Origin: Leifsonia sp. Leaf264
GTDB lineage: Bacteria; Actinomycetota; Actinomycetes; Actinomycetales; Microbacteriaceae
DNA length: 64,000 bases
Direction of reading: 5' to 3'
Assembly: GCF_001422325.1 (NCBI RefSeq)
Contig: NZ_LMMR01000006.1
Span: 434,001-498,000 of the forward strand
Position 1 is the first letter of the stretch; every line of letters starts with the position of its first letter. The notes beneath the pieces were generated by a model. That model was given only the letters and a program-made list of their open reading frames with translations, was not told where the DNA came from and did not search any database. The position numbers and the translations under genes were made by a program. This document shows, piece after piece, positions 40,548 through 49,090 of the stretch.

Positions 40548-41044
40548 AAGCCTTCGCGGTTCGCTTTCACATCCCACTGGAACAGGGATGCCGGGGCGAG
40601 GGATCCGTCGGGCAGCTGCCTGCTGTACTCGAAGCTCACGGCGCTGTAGACGAAGCTCACGCTCTCGAGCGCGGCATCCACCTCGACTGCTCCGGCGCCT
40701 GAGACCGACGTCACCGTCACGTCCGTGAATCGCACGACGAGGTGCTGCGTCGGGCTCTCGCCTGAACGCCGTGCCGCGAAGACGGCATCGGGACTGTGCC
40801 TCCCCGTGGCACAGGCGAGCAGGAGGCCCGCGGATGCCGCATCGACGTGATGCGTGAAGTGGAAGTCCTGCAGCTGCACCTTGCCGGCGCCGGCCCCGCC
40901 GACCCCGCCTCCGCCGCCGAACCTGCCGCCCCCGGAGTTCGTCGCACCCCAACTCCACGACAGCACGTCGATCTCGTCGCGGTGCTCGGCATCGGTGCTC
41001 TCACCGGTGATGCCGGCGATCTGCAGGAACATGGGGCTGGACAT
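40544..41044 (-). CDS. Hcp-family (type VI tube-like) protein
   Basis: This 166-residue protein starts at ATG 41044 after GAGGAG (6 nt). It shows the Hcp1 (DUF796) pattern: 'MFLQIAGITGESTDAEHRDE', 'EIDVLSWSWG', 'FHFTHHVDAASAGLLLACATG', 'LVVRFTDVTVTSVS', and 'SVSFVYSAVSFEY', ending 'FQWDVKANREGF'. Hcp forms hexameric rings of the type VI secretion tube in Gram-negative bacteria. No T6SS sheath, VgrG, baseplate or ClpV gene is visible, and the host is an actinobacterium, so this is a stand-alone member of unknown job. A Gly-rich loop (about 37-55) is an insertion relative to typical Hcp. The gene shares its CTAG stop with convergent tetR. Confidence 0.82.
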   Translation of the reverse strand: MSSPMFLQIAGITGESTDAEHRDEIDVLSWSWGATNSGGGRFGGGGGVGGAGAGKVQLQDFHFTHHVDAASAGLLLACATGRHSPDAVFAARRSGESPTQHLVVRFTDVTVTSVSGAGAVEVDAALESVSFVYSAVSFEYSRQLPDGSLAPASLFQWDVKANREGF

Positions 41045-41196
41045 GGTGGCGCTCCTCTGGACGACGACGGATGCGTCGGGTGGCGCCCCGCCCGGTCCCA
41101 TCCCACGCCCGCTGGACCGTCGGGCGCAAGGGTGTCGGCCCGGTGCTGCGCCTCGTGTCGCGCGCTGAGGACGGTGCGCGGTCGAGTCTCTCCGTA

Positions 41197-41258
41197 GTCG
41201 AGTTGGCAGTTCTGGCTGCCTGACGGATGCGGCATCCAACCAGTACTGCCAACTCGAC
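41197..41258. repeat. extragenic inverted-repeat element, TTGGCAG family copy 2
   Basis: GTCGAGTTGGCAGT (41197-41210) pairs with ACTGCCAACTCGAC (41245-41258), extended past one mismatch by CTGG/CCAG. The inner part contains GGATGC-G-GCATCC. The arms are nearly those of 14616-14677. It lies upstream of the Hcp gene and downstream of the sigma-factor gene. Confidence 0.85.
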
Positions 41259-41282
41259 CCCACGCCGCGGGGAGTGGGCGGC

Positions 41283-42503
41283 TCAACCGGCCTTGGACTC
41301 CAGGTAGCGCCGCTCGGCGGCGTTCAGGGCCAGCCGCGCGGCTGTCGCGAACTCGGCCCGTGCGGCATCCGGAGCCCCCGACAGCTGGAGCAGGTGCGCG
41401 CGCACGGCGTGCACCCTGAAGTGTCCGGCGAGTGCCGGTTCGAGGGCGACGGTCTCGAGCTCCCGCAACCCGACGTCGGGGCCCCACACCATGGCCATGG
41501 CGACGACCCAGTTGAGCTCGACCATCGGCCCGGGCGCCGTGCGGCGCAGCAGCTCGTAGAGCCCGAGGATCTCGGGCCAGTCGGTCTCGGTCGTGGACGG
41601 CGACTCGTCGTGCACGGCGGCGATGGCCGCCTGCAGTTGGTACGGCCCGGCCGGTGCTGACTCGAGTGCTCCCGTCACGAGCGCGACGCCCTCGTCGATC
41701 AGGGACCGATCCCACAGCGAACGGTCCTGCTCGGCGAGCGGAACCAGCGTGCCGGGGCCGCCCTCGATGGCGAAGCTGATGCGCGCCTCACGCCGGCATT
41801 CCGTCAGCAGCATGAGTGCGAGCAGGCCGGCGACCTCGCCCCGCCACGGCGCATCGTCGGGAGTCGCGGCGTGCAGCTGCCTGGCCAGCCTGATCGCCTC
41901 GGAGGACAGGTCGATCCGCGTGAGGGTCTCACCCCCCGTCGCCGTATGCCCCTCGGTGTATACGAGGTAGAGCACGGCGCAGACCGCCGCGATCCGATCG
42001 CCCAGTTCATCGGGTTGCGGCATCCGGAACTCGGATCCGCTCGCTCGGATGCGTGCCTTCGCCCGCGAGATGCGCTGGCCCACCGTCGCCTCTGGCAGGA
42101 GCAGTCCGCGAGCGATCTCGGCCGTCGTCAGGCCACCGACTGCCCGCAGAGTGAGAGCGAGCTGCGCCGGCAGCGGCACGGCCGGGTGGCAGCAGAGCAG
42201 GAACAGGGTGAGCGAGTCGTCGCGGGCCGGAATCGAGTCCGGCGGGGCATCGAGGTCGAACACTGTCTCCTCGCGCCGACGCCTCGCCACGTCGCTCCGC
42301 ACCTGCTCCACGTAGCGACGGTGCGCGACGGTGACGAGCCAGGCCCGCGGGTTCTCGGGCGGATCCTCCCGCCATTGAACCGATGCCGCGAGCAGCGCCT
42401 CCTGCATCGCGTCCTCGCTGGCCTCGAAGTCGCGGGTGCGACGCACGAGGATGGCGAGGGCTGACGGGGCGGCGGCCCGCAGCATCGGTTCGACGTCGGT
42501 CAT
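41283..42503 (-). CDS. ECF42-group sigma factor (DUF6596 C-terminal domain)
   Basis: This 406-residue sigma factor has sigma2 (about 20-75, 'RTRDFEASEDAMQEALLAAS' then 'WLVTVAHRRYVEQVRSD'), sigma4 (about 105-160, 'LALTLRAVGGLTTAEIARGL' and 'ATVGQRISRAKARI') and a long C-terminal helical extension with 'VLYLVYTEGHTATGGE' and TPR-like repeats. This is the ECF42 architecture; the extension replaces an anti-sigma factor. Its partner is a DGPF/YCII protein, encoded 19 nt upstream in the same operon, and a matching ECF42 promoter precedes that gene. The stress that activates it is not known. Confidence 0.9.
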   Translation of the reverse strand: MTDVEPMLRAAAPSALAILVRRTRDFEASEDAMQEALLAASVQWREDPPENPRAWLVTVAHRRYVEQVRSDVARRRREETVFDLDAPPDSIPARDDSLTLFLLCCHPAVPLPAQLALTLRAVGGLTTAEIARGLLLPEATVGQRISRAKARIRASGSEFRMPQPDELGDRIAAVCAVLYLVYTEGHTATGGETLTRIDLSSEAIRLARQLHAATPDDAPWRGEVAGLLALMLLTECRREARISFAIEGGPGTLVPLAEQDRSLWDRSLIDEGVALVTGALESAPAGPYQLQAAIAAVHDESPSTTETDWPEILGLYELLRRTAPGPMVELNWVVAMAMVWGPDVGLRELETVALEPALAGHFRVHAVRAHLLQLSGAPDAARAEFATAARLALNAAERRYLESKAG

Positions 42504-42522
42504 GACAGGGCTGGCGCTGGCG

Positions 42523-42894
42523 TCAGAGCTCCATACCGGCGTTGGCCATGACCGGATGCACCGACACCATGCCGTTCTGGGCCTCGGGCAGCCGCCCGGC
42601 GATCTCGACGGCGCGGTCGAGGGTGTCGACGTCGACGATGTAATAGCCGCCGAACCACTCCTTGGCCTCGATGAACGGCCCGTCGCTGGCGATCGGGCCC
42701 GAGGCGCCCACGCTCACGACGCGCGCTGTCTCGGGGGCGGCGAGCTGCTCGGCGTCGACGAGCTCGCCGGACTCCTGCAGGTCGGCGAACAGCTTCTCGT
42801 AGATGGCCATGCCTTCAGCCTGCTGCTCGGGCGTGAACGAGGCGAAGGCGCCCGCCCACTCGGGATTGCTCTTGATGAGGATGAGGTACTTCAC
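42523..42894 (-). CDS. YCII/DGPF-domain protein, ECF42 partner
   Basis: This 123-residue protein starts at GTG with AAGGAG 7 nt upstream. The YCII-related fold carries the signature 'SDGPFIEAKEWFGGYYIVD' near residues 70-88, the DGPF motif for which this group is named. DGPF proteins accompany ECF42 sigma factors and are usually their targets; their biochemistry is unknown. Here the gene is first in the operon and is preceded by a promoter matching the ECF42 motif, so positive autoregulation is likely. Confidence 0.88.
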   Translation of the reverse strand: MKYLILIKSNPEWAGAFASFTPEQQAEGMAIYEKLFADLQESGELVDAEQLAAPETARVVSVGASGPIASDGPFIEAKEWFGGYYIVDVDTLDRAVEIAGRLPEAQNGMVSVHPVMANAGMEL

Positions 42895-42948
42895 GAATCC
42901 ACTCCTTGCACTGATGGGCGGGAGGCCGGATGGCGTTCCCATCAGTAT

Positions 42949-42975
42949 GTCGATGCCGGTGCCGGGATTTCGACA
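42949..42975 (-). promoter_or_regulatory. ECF42-type promoter
   Basis: Minus strand: TGTCGA (42970-42975), a 17-nt spacer, then CGAC (42949-42952). From memory, the published ECF42 motif is TGTCGA at -35 with CGA(T/C) at -10. It precedes the DGPF gene by about 55 nt. Confidence 0.7.
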
Positions 42976-42998
42976 GTCCGCCACAGAAGCGTGCGAAG

Positions 42999-44447
42999 CT
43001 ACCGAGCCCTCCACGGAACACGCCGATCGACCAGCACCAGCACCAGCAGGGCCACGCCCAGCCCGACGACGACGCCGGCCATGCCGTGGAGTCCGGCATC
43101 CGTCGCCCGTTCCGGGAAGGCGAAGCCGATGATCGCCGAGGCCACGATCGCCCCCAGGTAGGTCGAGGTGCGGAGGAGCCCCGAGGCGACGGCGATGTCG
43201 GATGCCGGCGCCTGGTCGTACAGGGCGGCCTGATTGCTCACGCCGGTGAGGCCGGTGACGGCGCCGAACAGCAGGCTGAGAGCCACGAGCAGCACCACCG
43301 AGGTGTCGCCGCTCACCATCGACAGGGCGACGCCGCCCAGGGTCACGGCGACGGCGCTGCCGATCAGCGGCCCACGCACGAGAGCGCGACGCGAGACGAG
43401 CGCCGCCGCGACGGCGCCGACGAGGGTCATGGGCAGCATGACGAGTCCACTGACGCTGGCCGCGAGGCCGCGCCCCTCCTCGAGCCACTGCACGTAGCCG
43501 TAGAGCACCATGTACATCGCCGTCTGCGTGAGTGCCTGGCGACCGTAGGTGCGCACGAGAGGTCCGTTGCGGCGCAGCATCCGCACGTCGATGAACGGAT
43601 GCCGGGCCCGACGCTCCCACAGGATGAGCCCCGAGACAGCCGTCACGACGAGCGCGAGCAGCCACCAGTCGGGCTGCCTGATGCCCTGGAGAAACAGGAT
43701 GAGTCCCACGATGGCGGCCGCGAACAGGGCGAGTCCGGCCGGGTCGAGCGCGCTCAGCAGCTCTCGACCGCCGTCCCGGCGGCGCGGTGCGTCGGCGGGG
43801 ATCCAGAGCAGTGTCATGACGATGCCGATGACACCGAGCGGGATGTTGATGGCGAACACCGCGCGCCAGTCCCAGAGTCCGACGAGCACTCCGCCGAGGG
43901 GCAGACCGAGCGCTGCGGTCACCTGGGCGGCGATCGACATGGTTCCGAGCACGGCGCCGGGAATGCCGAGCCCGAGTCCGTCAGCGCGCTGGCGGATCAA
44001 CGCCATCGCCGTCGGATAGCCGGCGGCGGTTCCGATGCCGATGAGCACCCGCGAGACCAGCAGCCATCCGAAGCTCGGGGCGAAGGCGCCGACGAACCCG
44101 GCGACCACCACGATCGCCATGCCGGCGATGAACACCCGACGCGGCCCGAACTGCGTCGCCAGCTTGCCCATCGTCGGCTGGGCAACGGCACTGGCGACGT
44201 AGACCGCGGCGACGAGCGTCGCCGTCTGTCCGGCGCTGACCCCGAACGCGAGACCGATGGCCACCAGGGAGGTGGCGATGATCGAGCTGTTGATCGGGTT
44301 GAGAGCGGCACCCCACATCAACGGCGCGACGAATCGGGCCGGGAAGGCCTTCCGGGGTGCGACGGATGCCGCGGGCTGCACCGCCGGCACAGCGCCGGTA
44401 CCGACGCCGGAGTTCACGGCGTCGCCGGGTTCGAGGCGGTCGGTCAC
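42999..44447 (-). CDS. MFS transporter, DHA2-like
   Basis: This 482-residue protein has about 14 membrane helices, motif A 'GKLATQFGPRRVFIAG', and 'RVLIGIGTAAGYPTAMALIR', 'ALGLPLGGVLVGLWDWRAVF'. An N-terminal region of about 35 residues is Pro/Ala/Val-rich. GTG start overlaps the stop of the isochorismatase-like gene (GTGA), so it is translationally coupled to it. The MarR-hydrolase-MFS order suggests an efflux or detoxification unit whose substrate the hydrolase also acts on or modifies. Confidence 0.88.
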   Translation of the reverse strand: MTDRLEPGDAVNSGVGTGAVPAVQPAASVAPRKAFPARFVAPLMWGAALNPINSSIIATSLVAIGLAFGVSAGQTATLVAAVYVASAVAQPTMGKLATQFGPRRVFIAGMAIVVVAGFVGAFAPSFGWLLVSRVLIGIGTAAGYPTAMALIRQRADGLGLGIPGAVLGTMSIAAQVTAALGLPLGGVLVGLWDWRAVFAINIPLGVIGIVMTLLWIPADAPRRRDGGRELLSALDPAGLALFAAAIVGLILFLQGIRQPDWWLLALVVTAVSGLILWERRARHPFIDVRMLRRNGPLVRTYGRQALTQTAMYMVLYGYVQWLEEGRGLAASVSGLVMLPMTLVGAVAAALVSRRALVRGPLIGSAVAVTLGGVALSMVSGDTSVVLLVALSLLFGAVTGLTGVSNQAALYDQAPASDIAVASGLLRTSTYLGAIVASAIIGFAFPERATDAGLHGMAGVVVGLGVALLVLVLVDRRVPWRAR

Positions 44448-45061
44448 CGCACCTCGACGTCAGCGGCCACCGGTGCGGTTGCTGCGCGCAGCAGCGCCAG
44501 CACCTCGGCCGTCGTCCCGGTCTCACCGAGGGCCGGGAAGATGTTCTCGACCGCGTTCGCGTGGACGGCGGCATCCGAGTCGGTCATCGCGTCGGTCGCC
44601 AGCACCACGTTGTAGCCGTGCTCGAAGGCCGCCCGCGCCGTGGTCTCGACGCCCTTGCTGGTCGAGATGCCGGCGAACACGATCTGCGTGACGCCGAGCT
44701 GCTGCAACTGCTCATGCAGCGTGGTCTCGTGGAAGGCACCCCAGGTGCGCTTGACGACCCTGATTCCCTCGCCCTCCAGCTCGGGCACCAGGTCGGCCCA
44801 GTCGGCGGGACGGACCGGTGCCGCCTGTCCGGAGGCGACGGATGCCGCAGCCAGGGCGAGCGATCGCTCGCTGCGACCGGGCGCTCCCCCGGTCACAGTG
44901 ACGAGCACGACGGGGAGGTCGGCGGCACGGAAGGCGTCGGCGAGGGCGGCGGCACGGCCGATGACGGTGGAGATGTCGTGGACCACGGGCAGGGCCGTGA
45001 TGCCGTTCTGCAGGTCGATGACGACGAGGGCGGGCCGGGGATCGAGCGGGGTGATGGGCAT
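44444..45061 (-). CDS. isochorismatase-like hydrolase lacking the nucleophilic Cys
   Basis: This 205-residue isochorismatase-fold protein keeps Asp16 ('VVIDLQNG') and Lys104 ('VVKRTWGAF'). The position of the catalytic Cys in amidohydrolase members ('TNxCVExTAR') is Gly137 here ('ISTSKGVETTAR'). Cys-less members exist, such as YecD-like proteins and isochorismatases that use Asp chemistry, so it may act on vinyl ethers or be non-catalytic; amidase chemistry is unlikely. It is coupled to the downstream MFS gene by a GTGA overlap and lies 45 nt after marR, so all three should be co-regulated. Confidence 0.85.
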   Translation of the reverse strand: MPITPLDPRPALVVIDLQNGITALPVVHDISTVIGRAAALADAFRAADLPVVLVTVTGGAPGRSERSLALAAASVASGQAAPVRPADWADLVPELEGEGIRVVKRTWGAFHETTLHEQLQQLGVTQIVFAGISTSKGVETTARAAFEHGYNVVLATDAMTDSDAAVHANAVENIFPALGETGTTAEVLALLRAATAPVAADVEVR

Positions 45062-45106
45062 GGGGGTCTTTCCGGGGTTCGGGGACGGGACGGGGTCAGG
45101 ACGGGG

Positions 45107-45574
45107 TCAGCGGCTGAAGTCGGGATCGAGCAGTCGGTCGAGGAGGAGCACGGCCTCGGCGAGGCGCGATTGCTCGGCGGCGGTCAGGCGCTCGTCGAGC
45201 CGACGAGCGAGCCAGCCGCGCTTCGCGTCCCGGCCCTCGAGGAGTTGGCGCTGACCGTTCTCCGTGAGGAAGACGACGCTCGCTCGTCCGTCGGCGGGAT
45301 CGGGCCTGCGGGCGACGTAGCCGGCCTTCTCGAGCGGAGCGAGAGCCGCGGCCATCGACTGCGGGCGCATCTCCTCGCCGCGGGCGAGCTCCGACGTCGT
45401 GGCCGGGCCGACGGAGTACAGCCGACGCACGATGTTCCCCTGCGTCGTCGAGAACTCCTGCACACCGGACTCCGCGCGCAGGCGCCGGTTGAGGCGGCTC
45501 ACCGTGGAGGGGAGGGCGGCGGCGAGTGCTGCGAGCTCCGGGGCTATCGCGGCGGGGGCGGCATCCGAGGTCAT
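45107..45574 (-). CDS. MarR-family regulator
   Basis: This 155-residue protein has the MarR winged helix ('SVGPATTSELARGEEMRPQSMAAALAPLE', then the wing 'RPDPADGRASVVFLTENGQ') flanked by dimerisation helices. It heads a three-gene operon with the isochorismatase-like protein and the MFS transporter and probably represses it until a small aromatic ligand binds. A candidate operator overlaps its promoter at 45582-45600. Confidence 0.9.
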   Translation of the reverse strand: MTSDAAPAAIAPELAALAAALPSTVSRLNRRLRAESGVQEFSTTQGNIVRRLYSVGPATTSELARGEEMRPQSMAAALAPLEKAGYVARRPDPADGRASVVFLTENGQRQLLEGRDAKRGWLARRLDERLTAAEQSRLAEAVLLLDRLLDPDFSR

Positions 45575-45581
45575 GAATCCA

Positions 45582-45600
45582 CTGTACCTCCGATATACAG
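45582..45600. promoter_or_regulatory. MarR operator candidate
   Basis: CTGTA (45582-45586) and TACAG (45596-45600), an inverted repeat around the likely -10 (TGTATA, minus strand) and the ribosome site of marR. Weak but well placed. Confidence 0.4.
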
Positions 45601-45623
45601 ATTACCTGCACAGTTTTCCTGAA

Positions 45624-45652
45624 GAACCTCCGGAACTTCACGCAGGAGGTTC
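45624..45652. repeat. hairpin upstream of marR
   Basis: GAACCTCC (45624-45631) and GGAGGTTC (45645-45652), an 8-bp stem. It may be part of a regulatory site or a roadblock between marR and the large operon. Confidence 0.4.
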
Positions 45653-45746
45653 CTTCGATCTCGACGCCTCTTCGTCGTTCCGTCGGCGAGTTGCCCGATC
45701 GAGCCAGACCGGGGCCTGCCCCTAGAAGCCCGCCCGGGAGCGGGTC

Positions 45747-45815
45747 TATGATCGGCAGCAGATCAGTTGTCAGCTCCCGCCCCTACGCGCCAGTTGGCTG
45801 CATCCCGAACAACTG
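45747..45815 (+). promoter_or_regulatory. candidate promoter and repeats upstream of the giant operon
   Basis: TATGAT (45747-45752) is the best -10-like hexamer in the gene-free 45575-45996 stretch. CAGTTGT (45764-45770), CAGTTGG (45791-45797) and inverted ACAACTG (45809-45815) follow, giving a repeat set suited to a regulator. The implied leader would be nearly 240 nt. Confidence 0.35.
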
Positions 45816-45996
45816 AATTCTCGCGATGTCCGCTGTGTTCCGGGCATCCTCCGCCCGTGCGCCGAGCCGTCACCCCGCTCGATCCGCACGCCCGGAGCCG
45901 AATCGTCCGCAGAGTTGCGGACGCATGCACGCACCGAACCGGACGCCCACGGCAGGCATGCTGCCGACATCCGTCCGAACCGCACAGTGGGACACG

Positions 45997-48900
45997 ATGA
46001 CCGACATCGGAACCGGATTCCTCAACGGGATCGAAGCCTTCGCCAATTCACGCCTCGGCGAGATGAGCGGCACCTCCTTCAAGGACACGGTGCCGTTCCT
46101 CGAGTCGATCGTCACCTTCGGCGCCGTCGGCGACGTGAAGCCGACCTTCGAGAAGCTGAAGGCCGACATCAAGGCCGCCGTCGCCCTGGTCGAACCCATC
46201 GCCAAGGCGATCAAGAAGCAGACCGACCTGATCGCCAAGATGGTGAAGGAGTCGGCCGACGACATCGACAAGGACGACTTCAACGCCGATACAGCGGCCC
46301 GCGTCGCCGTGCGCATCGGCATGGCCCTCGCCGCCATGGACGAGGCGTTCAACATCGTCGCCAAGGAGCTCGCCAAGAAGGCCGACGGCACTGTCGACGA
46401 GGCCATCCGCTCCGGCCTGATGGACTTCTGGAACCCGTGGGCGCAGCCGTTCAAGGACCTGGGGGCCGGTTCGGGCAAGCTGCTCGACAGCTTCGGGACG
46501 ACGGTACTCGGCGTCTCGAACCTCACCAAGAAGCTCGGCGACGTGCTCGTGCTCGACCGCACCGGTGGCAAGTTCATCCTGGCCGCCAAGCTCGTGAACC
46601 TCGGACCGGTCACCCTCGGCCTGATGACTCTCGACAAGGTCTCCTTCGAGGCCTTCCTGCAGTTCAGCGACCGCGAGATCGCGAACCCGACCGCCGAGGA
46701 GAAGACGAGCCTGCTCGAACGGGACGGCAAGTGGTTCATCGGCGACGTCGTCATCCTGGGCTTCAGGATGCAGACCATGCTCGAGCCCGGACTCACCAAG
46801 GACCCGCTGCTCTCCAAGGTCATGCCGGGCTCGGCGGAACCGCAGACCACGACCCTGACCACCATCTCGGTCGACACCGGCCAGGGCGTCTACCTCGGCG
46901 ACGGCCGCGGCAACGAACGCGCCGTCCTGCCCGTGCGCTTCTCGTTCCCGGGCGTCGAACTGCGCGAGGTGGCCTTCGGACTGCGCCGGAACGAGGCCCG
47001 CGACGTCACCGGATTCGAACTCACGACGTCCATCGCCGCCAAGCTCGGCGACGTCATCGGCCTGCAGATCGTCGGCACCGGCTTCATCGTCGCGCTGAAC
47101 GGCGACGTCGAGCAGCAGGCCGTCTTCGACATCCCGGTCTCCCCGCGCTGGCCCGATGCGATCGGCCTGCGGGTCAAGGCCGGCCCCGTCACCGGTGGCG
47201 GCTTCATCCAGCGCGTCGAGCGCACCTACAAGGTCGACGGACAGGACGTGAAGCGCGTCGAGTTCGGCGGGGTGGTGCAACTGCAGATCCTCAAGTTCGG
47301 ACTCTCGGCCATCGTCATCCTCTCGCCGGATCCGTTCTCCCTGGTGCTCGTCATCGGCGTGCGGTTCCCGGTGGCCATCGACCTCAGCATGGGATTCACG
47401 CTCAACGGCATCGGCGGCATCCTGGCCCTCAACCGAGGCCTCGACCTGGAGGCCCTGCGCTCGGGCATGAAGGAGCACATCCTCGACAAGATGCTGTTCC
47501 CCGACAACCCCGTCGCCGAGGCGCCCAAGCTGCTCGACAAGGTCGCGAGTGTGTTCCCGCCGAAGGACGGCGGCTTCGTGTTCGGGCCCATCGTCGAGCT
47601 CGGCTGGGGCTCGCAGGCGAAGTTCGTCGAGATGAAGCTCGGCGTCGTCCTGGCACTGCCCGACCCGATGATCGTCGTGCTCGGTTCCCTGCGGGTCCGG
47701 ATCCCGACGAAGGAGGCGCCGATCACCGACATCCGTGCCGACGTCTTCATCGCGATCACGCCCGACTACCTGCTGCTGTTCGCGAGCATGCGCGACTCCA
47801 CCATCGCCGGCATCAAGATCTCGGGCGATCTCGGCCTCTACATCCAGTGGTCGGGCAGCGGCGCGTTCGAGTTCTCGGTCGGCGGCTTCCATCCCGAGTA
47901 CGAGAAGCTCACCGGCGGCAAGCCGAAACTCGGCGACATGGACCGCGTCACCATCGACCTGTCGCCGTCGAAGGCCATCAGCTTCGTCATCAAGGCCTAC
48001 TTCGCCATCACGGCGGGCTCGGTCATGCTCGGCGTGGAGGGCAAGCTGAACGCCGACTTCGCCGTCATCGCGGCCAGGGCCTGGCTCACCCTCGACATGA
48101 TCTTCATCTGGGCGCCGCGCTTCGCCTTCAAGATCAGCATCGAGGTGGGCGTCGAGGTCGACCTGTTCGGCTGCACGATCTGCTCGATCGTCTTCCGCGG
48201 CTCGCTCGAGGGCACCAAGCCGTTCAAGCTCCAGGGCCACATCAAGGTCGACGTCTGGTTCCTCCCCACCTTCGACGAGGACCTGGGCCCGGTCGAGTGG
48301 GGCGAGAAGCCGGCTCCGATCCTCGCCAAGGTCGACGCGCTGGCGATCGCGGCCCGCGCCATGAACGAGGACGACGCCTGGAAGGTGCAGTTGCCAGACC
48401 ACGCGGCGCAGCTCGTCACCCTGGCCGAGGTCGACGACATCGACGGACGCATCGCGCATCCCCTGGCCGGCGTCGAGGTGTCGCAGACCCAGGTGCCGTT
48501 CGGAGTCAAGATCAGCCGCATCGGCTCCGCCCCGGTGCAGGCCGACATGGTGACCATCGGCACTCCGACGTCGACCCCGGACTCGGGCCTGGTCGGAGCC
48601 GTGAGCGAGCTCAAGACCGCCTTCGCACCGGGCCAGTTCTTCGAGCTCGAGGGCGAGGGCCTGCTCGCCCGCTCCGGCTTCGAGGACATGACCGGCGGAT
48701 GCCGCATCGCAGCGGCCACCACCCCGAAGGTCGGCACCGCGACGCCGGCGACTGTCGCGTACCAGACCTACGTGCGCAACCCCGACGAGCCCGACTCCCT
48801 GATCGAGTTCGCGGGCATCTTCGCCACCTACGCCACGTCCTACGCCACCAAGACGAACGTGGGTCGGGCCGTCGCCGACGTCGGCAATCCGTACCTGCAG

Positions 48901-49086
48901 CCGACACCACCGAACGCCGGGGTGACGGTCTCCGACAAGGGCACCTCGACGATCGCGGATGCCGCCACCGGCGGCGCGCTGCTCGCCGGCCTCGGGGAGC
49001 TCACGGCGACGCAGGCCGCCCTCGTGACTGCCGCCGTCAACACCGAGAGCGCCGCATCGGCGACGCGCCTGATCGTGAGGGGATGA
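45997..49086 (+). CDS. DUF6603-like giant protein, first gene of a four-gene module
   Basis: This 1029-residue protein starts at ATG 45997; upstream in-frame starts lie in Arg/Pro-rich shadow sequence. The N-terminal 180 residues are helical and Lys/Ala-rich ('FEKLKADIKAAVALVEPIAK'). From about 200 the protein is beta-rich. The region about 464-770 matches my recollection of DUF6603: 'GFTLNGIGGILALNRGLDLE', 'MLFPDNPVAEAPKLLDKVAS', 'FVFGPIVELGWGS', 'VLGSLRVRIPTKEAPI', 'SVGGFHPEY'. A Cys pair 'GCTIC' lies at about 725. No signal peptide or enzyme motif is seen. A large beta-structure with a helical leader suggests a structural component. It starts an operon with the next three genes (gap to the next, 4 nt). 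Confidence 0.8.
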   Translation: MTDIGTGFLNGIEAFANSRLGEMSGTSFKDTVPFLESIVTFGAVGDVKPTFEKLKADIKAAVALVEPIAKAIKKQTDLIAKMVKESADDIDKDDFNADTAARVAVRIGMALAAMDEAFNIVAKELAKKADGTVDEAIRSGLMDFWNPWAQPFKDLGAGSGKLLDSFGTTVLGVSNLTKKLGDVLVLDRTGGKFILAAKLVNLGPVTLGLMTLDKVSFEAFLQFSDREIANPTAEEKTSLLERDGKWFIGDVVILGFRMQTMLEPGLTKDPLLSKVMPGSAEPQTTTLTTISVDTGQGVYLGDGRGNERAVLPVRFSFPGVELREVAFGLRRNEARDVTGFELTTSIAAKLGDVIGLQIVGTGFIVALNGDVEQQAVFDIPVSPRWPDAIGLRVKAGPVTGGGFIQRVERTYKVDGQDVKRVEFGGVVQLQILKFGLSAIVILSPDPFSLVLVIGVRFPVAIDLSMGFTLNGIGGILALNRGLDLEALRSGMKEHILDKMLFPDNPVAEAPKLLDKVASVFPPKDGGFVFGPIVELGWGSQAKFVEMKLGVVLALPDPMIVVLGSLRVRIPTKEAPITDIRADVFIAITPDYLLLFASMRDSTIAGIKISGDLGLYIQWSGSGAFEFSVGGFHPEYEKLTGGKPKLGDMDRVTIDLSPSKAISFVIKAYFAITAGSVMLGVEGKLNADFAVIAARAWLTLDMIFIWAPRFAFKISIEVGVEVDLFGCTICSIVFRGSLEGTKPFKLQGHIKVDVWFLPTFDEDLGPVEWGEKPAPILAKVDALAIAARAMNEDDAWKVQLPDHAAQLVTLAEVDDIDGRIAHPLAGVEVSQTQVPFGVKISRIGSAPVQADMVTIGTPTSTPDSGLVGAVSELKTAFAPGQFFELEGEGLLARSGFEDMTGGCRIAAATTPKVGTATPATVAYQTYVRNPDEPDSLIEFAGIFATYATSYATKTNVGRAVADVGNPYLQPTPPNAGVTVSDKGTSTIADAATGGALLAGLGELTATQAALVTAAVNTESAASATRLIVRG

Positions 49087-49090
49087 CCTG

